38,162 bases of DNA, from NCBI GenBank assembly GCA_016208235.1, contig JACQYN010000257.1, positions 1 to 38,162 of the forward strand. The letters run 5' to 3'. Origin of the DNA: Deltaproteobacteria bacterium. GTDB lineage: Bacteria > Desulfobacterota > Desulfobaccia > Desulfobaccales > 0-14-0-80-60-11. This document shows, in pieces, positions 26,924 to 34,562 of this stretch (positions are counted from its first letter, which is position 1; every line of letters begins with the position of its first letter). The notes under the pieces are model-generated. The model worked only from the letters and a program-made list of their open reading frames with translations. It was not told where the DNA came from and did no database searches. A program made the translations under genes and the position numbers.

Positions 26924-27094
26924 CCCTTGAGGGGTGGCTGGGGTGAGGGTGACCATTCTGCGGTGGGGCGGGCCTCCGTGCCCGCCACCCATGACGGCCG
27001 AGACGGCCGCCCCCCCCTCACCCTACCCTCTCCCCCCAAGGGGAGAGGGAAATAATATGATATATCCATAAGATACAAAACTGATGGGTAATGG
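26924..27094. repeat. Composite CCCTCACCCTA-type inverted repeat with nested GGTGGGGCGGGCCTCCGTGCCCGCC and trailing TATATCCATAAGATACAAA
   Basis: cccttgaggggtggctggggtgagggtga ... ccctcaccctaccctctccccccaaggggagaggg; the 27017-27094 part recurs at 34326-34404. Confidence 0.75.
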
Positions 27095-27179
27095 CCAGCA
27101 CCAGAGGAGGGGGAATTATAAGGCCCAATAATTTGTTAAGGTGTATCCGGGATACGATAATAAGAGCTTGCCCCAAATC

Positions 27180-27207
27180 GAACTTTGAACCTTGAACTTT
27201 GAACTTT
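27180..27207. repeat. Heptamer array GAACTTT/GAACCTT upstream of ABC ATPase
   Basis: gaacttt gaacctt gaacttt gaacttt. Confidence 0.85.
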
Positions 27208-27255
27208 TCAAACCGGGAAAAACTGTTTTTCAGGGAAATTTTCCAGGAAATATCA

Positions 27256-27921
27256 ATGATTGAACTGACGGGGGTGAACAAAACCTACCGCCGGGGGCCC
27301 GAAGAGATTCTGGCCCTGAGGCGCATCAATCTCAGCATTGCCGCCGGGGAATTCGTGGCCATCAGCGGCAAGAGCGGCTGCGGCAAAAGCACCCTCCTGC
27401 ACATCATCGGCGGCCTGGAGCCCCCCACCTCCGGGCGGGTGATGGTGGACGGCCGGGACCTGGCAGGGCTTTCCGACCAGGAACTCACCCAATTCCGCCG
27501 GGACCGGGTGGGGGTGGTCTTCCAGTCTTTCAACCTTCTGCCCCTCTTGACCCTGGAAGAAAACGTGGCCCTGCCCCGGGTGCTCCAGGGTTTTTCGTAT
27601 TACCAGGCCCGGAAGGAGGCCGCGCACTGGCTCGAGGAAGTGGAGCTGAGCCACCGCCGCAGCCACAAACCCCACCAGGTCTCGGGCGGCGAGATGCAGC
27701 GTGCGGCCATTGCCCGGGCCCTGATCAACCGGCCCGCGGTGCTCCTGGCCGATGAACCCACGGGTAACCTGGACTCCGCCACCGCCGCCCAGATCCTGGA
27801 ACTCTTCGGCCGCCTGCACCGGGACTGGCGGCAGACCGTGGTCCTGGTGAGCCACGCGGCCGAAGTGGCCGCGTACGCGGACCGGGTGCTTTCCATGCAG
27901 GACGGGATTATACTCCCGTGA
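27256..27921 (+). CDS. ABC transporter ATP-binding protein (LolD/MacB-type)
   Basis: start chosen at MIELTGVNKTYRRG; Walker A SGKSGCGKSTLLH; VSGGEMQRAAIARALI signature; VLLADEPTGNLDS. Confidence 0.95.
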   Translation: MIELTGVNKTYRRGPEEILALRRINLSIAAGEFVAISGKSGCGKSTLLHIIGGLEPPTSGRVMVDGRDLAGLSDQELTQFRRDRVGVVFQSFNLLPLLTLEENVALPRVLQGFSYYQARKEAAHWLEEVELSHRRSHKPHQVSGGEMQRAAIARALINRPAVLLADEPTGNLDSATAAQILELFGRLHRDWRQTVVLVSHAAEVAAYADRVLSMQDGIILP

Positions 27922-27923
27922 AG

Positions 27924-27954
27924 AAGTTCCAGGTTCCAAGTTCCAAGTTCCAAG
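27924..27954. repeat. Heptamer array AAGTTCC, 31 nt (opposite orientation of GGAACTT family)
   Basis: aagttcc aggttcc aagttcc aagttcc aag = 4x7+3. Confidence 0.9.
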
Positions 27955-28085
27955 TTTTTTGTAATACTTCCAGGAACTTTTCACGCCTTATGGAGAAAAC
28001 CCTCTTGAATAGCGGCTGAGAAAGTTTTTAACCTGGAAATAGTATTATGTACCAGAATTACTTTACATTTACTAGTAGCCGTAAA

Positions 28086-28211
28086 TTCCCTCCCCCTTGA
28101 GGGGGGAGGGTTAGGGTGGGGGTGGCGTATTTTGGTCTGATTACAGCTATTTGTCCAAGTCGCCCCCCTCCCCCCTCCCCCAACCCCATCCCCCCGTGGG
28201 GAGGGGGAGAT
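28086..28211. repeat. CCCTCCCCCTTGAGGGGGGAGGG-type composite inverted repeat
   Basis: ccctcccccttgaggggggagggttagggtgggggtggcg ... cgcccccctcccccctcccccaaccccatccccccgtggggagggggag. Confidence 0.75.
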
Positions 28212-28269
28212 TCTACCTGATTTTATTTTGCCGGTTATTTCTGGGACACGACACCTGGAACTTGGAACT

Positions 28270-31053
28270 ATGAATCCTTTCCTCTTCCGCATCTCCCTGA
28301 GCCATTTTACCGAATACCCCGGCCGCACCCTCCTGGGCATTCTGGGCATCGCCCTGGGCACCGCGGTTTACTTAAGCATCTCCCTGGCCGCGGCCAGCGC
28401 GCTCAAAAGCTTCCAGGCCGGGGTGACCGCGGTGGCGGGGAAGGCCCAGTGGCGGCTGCAAAGCCCCGGCGCGCCCCTTTCTGAATCCCTCTTTGCCCGG
28501 GTACGGCGCTTGCCCGAGGTCAAAGCCGCGGCGCCGGTGGTGGAAAGCGTCCTGGAATTTACCGGACCTAATAAAGGCCCGGTGCTGCTGTTGGGGATCG
28601 ACCCATTCTCCGAACGGCCTTTCCGCAATTACGACTTTAAAGCAGCCAGCGGCCTGGACCGGGACGCGTGGATAAAGTTTCTGACCGAGTCCGGCGCGGT
28701 GCTGGTGAGCGAGCGCCTGGCCGCAAGGCAAAGATTGAAGCCCGGCGATACCCTGCCGGTGCTGGTGGGCACGGCCCGGCGGAACCTGAAGGTGGTGGGG
28801 GTTTTCCGCTCTCCCGGCGGCCTTTATCCTCTCGAAGGCGCGATGCTCCTCATTGACCTGGCCGGGGCCCAGGAGCTTTTGGACCGGGTGGGGCAACTGG
28901 ACTATATCGACCTCATCTTCTCCGGGGACGAAGCCGCGGCTGCGGCCCGCGTCTCCCAAAACCTGCCCCCCGGCGTGGACCTGGTGCGCCCCGGGTCCCA
29001 GGGCCGCCAGATGGAAGGGATGGTGGCCTCCTACCGCCTTAATCTCACGGTGCTCAGCGCCATTGCGCTGTTCGTGGGCATGTTCCTTATCTATCAGTCC
29101 GTCACCCTCTCGGTGGTGCGCCGCCGCCGGGAGATCGGCCTGCTCCGCACCTTAGGCATGGGCCGGCGCCAGGTTTTGTTTCTTTTTTTAGCCGAGGGCC
29201 TGGCCGGGGGCGCGGTGGGCGGCCTCCTGGGTCTGGGCTTAGGCGTGGTCCTGGGCAAAAGCGCCCTGGGGATGATGACCCATAATCTCAGTTCCCTCTA
29301 CACGCCGGTTCAGGCCGGAGAAATTTTTGTCCATACCCCCCTTCTTCTCCAGGCCTGGGGCCTGGCCGTGGCCGCCACTCTCCTGGCCGCCTGGATACCC
29401 GCCCGGGAGGCGGCCCGCACCCGGGTCCGGGCCGTGTGGTACCGGGAGGAACTGGAAGAGCGCGTCCAGAGCCGGACCGGGGTTTTTTTTGGCTTGGGCT
29501 TGCTGGCCCTGGCCCTGGCCGGGGTTTTTGTATTGCTGCGTTTAGGGTCCGGCCCTTCCCTTCCGAGTTTCGCCGCGGCCTTCCTCATCCTCCTGGCCTT
29601 TGCCCTGTTCACCCCCCTTGCCGCCCGCACCCTGGGTGAACGCGCCCAGCCACTCCTGCGCCGCGTTCTGGGGCCTCCGGGTGACCTGGGCTGCCGGTAT
29701 CTCTCCGGTTCCTTGAGCCGCAGCGCGGTCTCCATCGCCGCGTTGGCCTGCGCCTTGGGGATGCTCATTGCCGTGGCGGTGATGATCGGCTCTTTCCGCC
29801 AGGCCGTGAACTCCTGGGTGACCCGCTCCATCAGCGGCGACATCTTCTTCGGGCCCGCGGTCTTCTCCACCGCCGCGTATGATCACTATCTCCCCCCGGA
29901 AATCCTTACGGACCTGCAACAGGATCCGGACATTGAAGACATCTATCTTTACCGCTGCGTGCGCCTGCCTTTCCGGGACCGCTTTATCCTGGTGATCGGC
30001 GGCAGCTTTGACGTCCTGGCTAAATACGGCGGCCTCTGGTTCCGGCAAGGGGATGGGGCAGAGATAATGAAGGAAGTTGGGGAAGTAGGCCAAGGGGGTC
30101 CGGCGGGCACGGAGGCCCGCCCCACCGCGCCGGCACTGCCAAAACAAAATCCCCCCTACCCCCCTTTAGAAAAGGGGGGTGAAAGTTCTCCTTTATCAAG
30201 AGCGGTTAAAAGTCCCCCTTTCTTAAAGGGGGATTTAGGGGGATTTTCCGGTTTGGCTCAGCAGACTGAATCGAAAGATCTCCTCGGAAAACGGAAAACG
30301 GAAAACGGAAAACGGTCCATAGTCATCTCCGAACCTCTGGCCGAGACCTTCGGCTATAAAGAAGGAGATATTCTAGAACTCCCCACACCTGTGGGCCTTC
30401 AGCTCTTGAAAATCACCGGGGTCTTTTACGACTACCGCACGGACGGCCCCAGCGTCTGGATGGACCTCCGCCAGTTCCGGCGCTTTTGGCCGGATACCCA
30501 CCTGAACGCGGTGCGCCTTTATCTAAAGGACAAAGCGAAAATTCCCGAGGTCCAGGCCCGGCTGTACGAAAGATACGGCTCCCGTTACCGGCTCCTGACC
30601 CTATCCCACCAGGAACTGCGCCAGGGAATATTGAAAATATTTGATGAAACCTTTGCCCTCACCTACGCGTTGGAGGGGGTGGCGGTGGTGGTCGCGGTCT
30701 TCGGGATCATCACCACCTTCCTATTGCTCATCATGGAAAGGGAGCGGGAATTGGCGCTCCTCCAGGCCCTGGGGGCCTCCCGGGGCCAGATTCTCCGCAT
30801 GGTCCTGGTGGAATCCGGCCTCGCCAGCTTCCTGAGTTTCTTGTTAGGCGCGCTTTGCGGTTCCCTATTATCTTTATTACTGATTTATGTCATCAACAAA
30901 CAGGCCTTCGGCTGGACCATCCACCTCTACTGGACCCCGGGCATCTACTGGCAGACTTTTATCTTAGTCCTGGCCCTGGGCCTGCTCTCCGGGGCCTACC
31001 CTGCCTGGCGGGCCATGCAGCCGCATCTGTCTGCAATCCTAAAAGAAGAATAA
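28270..31053 (+). CDS. ABC transporter permease, two FtsX/MacB-like modules, with an in-frame block of dispersed repeats at about 30058-30315
   Basis: start chosen at MNPFLFRISLSHFTEYPGRTLLGILGIALGTAVY; FtsX-like blocks VTLSVVRRRREIGLLRTLGMGRRQVLFLFLAEG and FLLLIMERERELALLQALGASRGQILRMVLVESG; repeat-derived segment KQNPPYPPLEKGGESSPLS...SPPFLKGDLGGFSG...KRKTENGKR. Confidence 0.92.
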   Translation: MNPFLFRISLSHFTEYPGRTLLGILGIALGTAVYLSISLAAASALKSFQAGVTAVAGKAQWRLQSPGAPLSESLFARVRRLPEVKAAAPVVESVLEFTGPNKGPVLLLGIDPFSERPFRNYDFKAASGLDRDAWIKFLTESGAVLVSERLAARQRLKPGDTLPVLVGTARRNLKVVGVFRSPGGLYPLEGAMLLIDLAGAQELLDRVGQLDYIDLIFSGDEAAAAARVSQNLPPGVDLVRPGSQGRQMEGMVASYRLNLTVLSAIALFVGMFLIYQSVTLSVVRRRREIGLLRTLGMGRRQVLFLFLAEGLAGGAVGGLLGLGLGVVLGKSALGMMTHNLSSLYTPVQAGEIFVHTPLLLQAWGLAVAATLLAAWIPAREAARTRVRAVWYREELEERVQSRTGVFFGLGLLALALAGVFVLLRLGSGPSLPSFAAAFLILLAFALFTPLAARTLGERAQPLLRRVLGPPGDLGCRYLSGSLSRSAVSIAALACALGMLIAVAVMIGSFRQAVNSWVTRSISGDIFFGPAVFSTAAYDHYLPPEILTDLQQDPDIEDIYLYRCVRLPFRDRFILVIGGSFDVLAKYGGLWFRQGDGAEIMKEVGEVGQGGPAGTEARPTAPALPKQNPPYPPLEKGGESSPLSRAVKSPPFLKGDLGGFSGLAQQTESKDLLGKRKTENGKRSIVISEPLAETFGYKEGDILELPTPVGLQLLKITGVFYDYRTDGPSVWMDLRQFRRFWPDTHLNAVRLYLKDKAKIPEVQARLYERYGSRYRLLTLSHQELRQGILKIFDETFALTYALEGVAVVVAVFGIITTFLLLIMERERELALLQALGASRGQILRMVLVESGLASFLSFLLGALCGSLLSLLLIYVINKQAFGWTIHLYWTPGIYWQTFILVLALGLLSGAYPAWRAMQPHLSAILKEE
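30102..30315. repeat. Composite dispersed-repeat block inside the permease CDS
   Basis: ggcgggcacggaggcccgccccacc (30102-30126, exact reverse complement of 26962-26986); aaaatccccccta...tttagggggatttt inverted repeat (30146-30247, related to 34465-34502); cggaaaa x4 + cgg (30285-30315, same heptamer family as 2155-2185). Confidence 0.9.
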
Positions 31054-31055
31054 TC

Positions 31056-31168
31056 TTTCACCACAAAGGCACCAAGAATCACCAAGAAAGCAATCATTGT
31101 GGGCGGGTTCCCCGCCCACAATAAATATTCTTTGTGAATCTTTGTGCCTTGGTGTCTTTGTGGTGAAA
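31056..31168. repeat. Nested palindromic MITE-like element (TTTCACCACAAAGGCACCAAG ends)
   Basis: outer arms tttcaccacaaaggcaccaag / cttggtgtctttgtggtgaaa; inner hairpin attgtgggcgggttccccgcccacaat. Confidence 0.85.
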
Positions 31169-31222
31169 ATCATTTTCTTCCCCCAGGATGACATAACCTC
31201 ACCTTAATGTTATTCTTACATA

Positions 31223-32029
31223 ATGCTCAAACGCACCTTCATCCATCTCCCCGGCGTGGGGGAGCGCACCGAGGCCCATTTCTGGCGCCAGGGCCTCCAC
31301 ACCTGGGAGGATTTCTTAAACGCCAGGGAGGTGCCGGGCCTGGGCCGGCAAAGGCTGGTTTTTCTCCGCTCCGGTGTGAAGGAATCCCTGGCCCAGGAAG
31401 ACAATCCCGCGTATTTCGGGCCCCTGCTGCCCGTGGCCGAGCGCTGGCGGCTGTTTCGCCGCTTCCGGGAGCGGGCCGCGTACCTGGACATCGAAACCAC
31501 GGGCTATACCTGGCCGGGCCTCCAGGTCACAGTGGTGGGCCTCTATGACGGCCGGACCATGCGCCAGTTCATCCACGGCCGGAACTTGGAAGAATTTCCC
31601 GAGGCCCTGGAAAATCTGGACCTGATCGTCACCTTCAATGGCTCCCAGTTCGACCTGCCCGTGCTTCGGACCTATTTCCCGGGCCTAAAACTCCCCCCGG
31701 TGCACCTGGACCTCCGCTTTATCCTGACCCGCCTGGGCTTTCGGGGCGGCCTGAAAAAGATCGAGCCCCGCTTCGGCATCAAGCGGCCTCCGGAGGTGGA
31801 CGGGATGGACGGCTACGAGGCCGTGCTCCTCTGGGACCGCCACTGCCGGGGCGATTACACCGCCTTGCCCACACTCCTCACCTACAACCGGGAAGACGTG
31901 GTCAACCTGGAGACCCTGATGGACCGGGCCTTCCATTTGGCTCAGAGCAGATTGCTGGGGGGTGGGGGCCAGGGGCTTAATATCTGTGCGCAAAGGGAAA
32001 AAGGGGGAGAGGCGAAGCAAGGATGGTGA
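31223..32029 (+). CDS. RNase H-like/YprB-type exonuclease domain protein
   Basis: AAYLDIETTGYTWPGLQVTVVGLYDG; DLIVTFNGSQFDLPVL; HLDLRFILTRLGFRGGLKKIE; YNREDVVNLETLM. Confidence 0.85.
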   Translation: MLKRTFIHLPGVGERTEAHFWRQGLHTWEDFLNAREVPGLGRQRLVFLRSGVKESLAQEDNPAYFGPLLPVAERWRLFRRFRERAAYLDIETTGYTWPGLQVTVVGLYDGRTMRQFIHGRNLEEFPEALENLDLIVTFNGSQFDLPVLRTYFPGLKLPPVHLDLRFILTRLGFRGGLKKIEPRFGIKRPPEVDGMDGYEAVLLWDRHCRGDYTALPTLLTYNREDVVNLETLMDRAFHLAQSRLLGGGGQGLNICAQREKGGEAKQGW

Positions 32030-32129
32030 GTAAAATAAGCAACTAAACCCTCTTCGCCTTTTCACTTTTTCGCCTTTTTCCCCTTAATAACTTCTCTGAC
32101 CCTTCCCCCCACTTTCCACAGGTGCTAAC

Positions 32130-32257
32130 TTATACCAAGTCGCAAACAAACCACGCGTAATTGTAGGGGCGCACCCGTGTGTGCGCCCTCAATCTGGGGC
32201 GGACACATGGGTCCGCCCCTACAAGAAAATTGTCGTTTGTTTGCGACTTGGTATTAA
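32130..32257. repeat. Nested palindromic element: outer TTATACCAAGTCGCAAACAAAC arms around family A hairpin (copy 3)
   Basis: ttataccaagtcgcaaacaaac ... gtttgtttgcgacttggtattaa; inner gtaggggcgcacccgtgtgtgcgccc...ggggcggacacatgggtccgcccctac. Confidence 0.9.
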
Positions 32258-32265
32258 ACAATATT

Positions 32266-32350
32266 TGTCATTCTGAACGGAGCGAAGCGGAGTGAAGAAT
32301 CTCTAATTTTCCTACGAAATGAGAGATTCTTCGCTGCGCTCAGAATGACA
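32266..32350. repeat. Family B palindrome, copy 3
   Basis: tgtcattctgaacggagcgaagcgg...gagattcttcgctgcgctcagaatgaca. Confidence 0.85.
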
Positions 32351-32478
32351 AAAAGCCTTATGTTAACGCTTATACCTCCCCTCCCCTCCCCCCCACAAAA
32401 TCATTTCTAAATGTAATTGAGCTAGGAGTGCTGCTGTCGTAAGATAAATTTGGTAAAATATTATAGATTGGAGTTGGT

Positions 32479-34209
32479 ATGTTCTATTCACGAATGCTTA
32501 TTCCCACTCTCAAAGAAAACCCCGCGGAGGCGGAAGCCGTCTCCCACCGGCTGCTGTTGCGCGCGGGCATGATCCGCAAGCTGGCCTCCGGCATCTATAA
32601 TTATCTCCCCCTGGGTCTCAGGGTGCTCCGCAAAGTGGAGCGCGTGGTCCGGGAGGAGATGAATCGGGCCGGGGCCCAGGAAGTGCTGCTGCCCGCGGTG
32701 CAGCCCGCAGAGCTATGGGAAGAATCAGGCCGCTGGCAGATTTACGGCAAGGAGCTGCTGCGCTTTCAAGACCGCCATGGCCGGGACTGCTGTTTCGGCC
32801 CCACCCATGAAGAGGTGATCACCGACCTGGTGCGCCGGGAGGTGCATTCCTACCGGCAACTTCCCCTCAACCTCTACCAGATCCAGATGAAGTTCCGGGA
32901 TGAGATACGCCCCCGCTTCGGGCTGATCCGGGGCCGGGAATTTTTGATGAAGGACGGCTACAGCTTCCACGTGGACGAAGCCGACGCCGAGGCCTGCTAC
33001 CAGGCCATGTATGACGCGTACAACCGCATTTTTCAACGCTGCGGCTTGCGGTTCAAGGTGGTGGAGGCAGATAGCGGTCCCATCGGCGGCAGTTTCTCCC
33101 ATGAATTCATGGTCCTGGCGGACACCGGCGAAGACCTCCTGGCCTCCTGCCTGGCCTGCGACTATGCCGCCAACCTGGAGAAGGCGGAAGTGGTCCCGGC
33201 CGCAGCCAACCCCGGGCCCGCGGCCGCCGCAGCCGCGCCCGAGGCGGTGGCCACCCCGAACGTACGCACCGTGGAGGAAGTGGCCGCTTTCCTTAACGTT
33301 ACTCCCCGGGAAATCGTCAAAACTTTGATTTACGAAACCGAGAAAGAGCCGGTCGCGGTCCTCATCCGGGGGGACCACGAAGTCAATGAAGTGAAGGTGA
33401 AAAAGCTTCTGGGGGTGATGGACCTGACCCTGGCCGGCGCGGGCCGGGTCCGGGAACTCACGGGCGCAGAGGTAGGCTTCGCGGGCCCGGTGGGGCTCAA
33501 TCTGCCCATCTATGCCGACCAGGCCGTGGCCGCGCTGGCCGCGGCGGTCACCGGGGCCAATAAAACCGATCACCACCTGGTCCGGGTCAATCCCCAAAGG
33601 GACATAAACATTACCCAGGTTGCGGATCTGCGCACCGTCACCGCCCAGGACCCCTGCCCCCACTGCGGCGGCTGTACAAAAATCCTCCGGGGCATTGAAG
33701 TGGGCCATATCTTTAAGCTAGGAATCAAGTATTCCCAGGCCCTGAAGGCCACCTTCCTGGACGAAGCCGGCCAGGAGCAATTTATCTTCATGGGCTGCTA
33801 CGGCATCGGGGTGAGCCGCATCATGGCCGCGGCCATCGAACAGGGCCATGACGACCAGGGGATGATCTTCCCCATGGCCCTGGCCCCCTTCCAGGTGGCT
33901 CTCATCCCCATTTCTTTAAACGACGCAGCCACCAGGGAGAAAGCCCTCAGTTTGCACGCGGCCATGGAGGAAGCGGGCCTCGAGGTCCTCTTCGACGACC
34001 GGGATGAACGCCCGGGGGTGAAATTCAAGGACTGCGACCTGTTGGGCATCCCCTTAAGGGTGGTGGTGGGGCCCAAGACCCTGGCCGCGGGGAACGCAGA
34101 GGTTCGTCAACGGCGCACCGGGGAGACCATTATGGCGCCCTTGGAGGAATTGCTGCCTTACCTCCAGGATCGCATCCGCCAGGAGATGAATGAGAAAGCC
34201 GAAATCTAA
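32479..34209 (+). CDS. proS: Prolyl-tRNA synthetase (bacterial type, with YbaK-like insertion)
   Basis: 576 aa; [58 protein letters not shown]-like [28 protein letters not shown]. Confidence 0.97.
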   Translation: MFYSRMLIPTLKENPAEAEAVSHRLLLRAGMIRKLASGIYNYLPLGLRVLRKVERVVREEMNRAGAQEVLLPAVQPAELWEESGRWQIYGKELLRFQDRHGRDCCFGPTHEEVITDLVRREVHSYRQLPLNLYQIQMKFRDEIRPRFGLIRGREFLMKDGYSFHVDEADAEACYQAMYDAYNRIFQRCGLRFKVVEADSGPIGGSFSHEFMVLADTGEDLLASCLACDYAANLEKAEVVPAAANPGPAAAAAAPEAVATPNVRTVEEVAAFLNVTPREIVKTLIYETEKEPVAVLIRGDHEVNEVKVKKLLGVMDLTLAGAGRVRELTGAEVGFAGPVGLNLPIYADQAVAALAAAVTGANKTDHHLVRVNPQRDINITQVADLRTVTAQDPCPHCGGCTKILRGIEVGHIFKLGIKYSQALKATFLDEAGQEQFIFMGCYGIGVSRIMAAAIEQGHDDQGMIFPMALAPFQVALIPISLNDAATREKALSLHAAMEEAGLEVLFDDRDERPGVKFKDCDLLGIPLRVVVGPKTLAAGNAEVRQRRTGETIMAPLEELLPYLQDRIRQEMNEKAEI

Positions 34210-34325
34210 GCGGGTTTTGTAAAAATTCCCCCTCTTACCCCCGTTGAAAACTGAGCTTTACCGACAAGTGGAAGGGGTGGAGAAGGCTTACGGAGGTATA
34301 AAGCAATTTCATGGCCTCATCCCCC

Positions 34326-34404
34326 CATCACCCTACCCTCTCCCCCCCATGGGGGGAGAGGAAATGATTGATATATCCATAAGATACAAACTTATGGATA
34401 ATGG
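34326..34404. repeat. Second copy of CACCCTACCCTCTCCCCCC...GATATATCCATAAGATACAAA repeat
   Basis: catcaccctaccctctcccccccatggggggagaggaaatgattgatatatccataagatacaaacttatggataatgg; matches 27017-27094 with few differences. Confidence 0.85.
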
Positions 34405-34464
34405 ATAACTTAAAAAAAAATGTAAATATGAGAAGTCTCCCATTATCAACAAGATTTGGTTATT

Positions 34465-34502
34465 AAGTCCCCCTTTTCTAAAGGGGGATTTAGGGGGATT
34501 TT
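34465..34502. repeat. AAGTCCCCCTTTTCTAAAGGGGGATTTAGGGGGATTTT repeat
   Basis: shared with repeat block inside the permease CDS (30210-30247); a divergent half at 34222-34250. Confidence 0.8.
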
Positions 34503-34562
34503 ATATTTTCCTAAAAATCCCGTATATTTTTAGGTTTTTCCAAAGGTAATACCAGGAGTTGC

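Noticed and set aside
28228-28269. Upstream extension of the permease ORF (MPVISGTRHLELGT)
   Set aside because: Overlaps repeat sequence; MNPFLFRISLSHF at 28270 is the natural permease start.
33190-33260. Ala/Pro-rich stretch in proS as another repeat insertion
   Set aside because: Sequence matches none of the dispersed repeats and lies at a normal linker next to the YbaK-like insertion domain.
32725-33708. 327-aa minus-strand ORF opposite proS
   Set aside because: proS is unambiguous on the plus strand; the antisense ORF has no family features.
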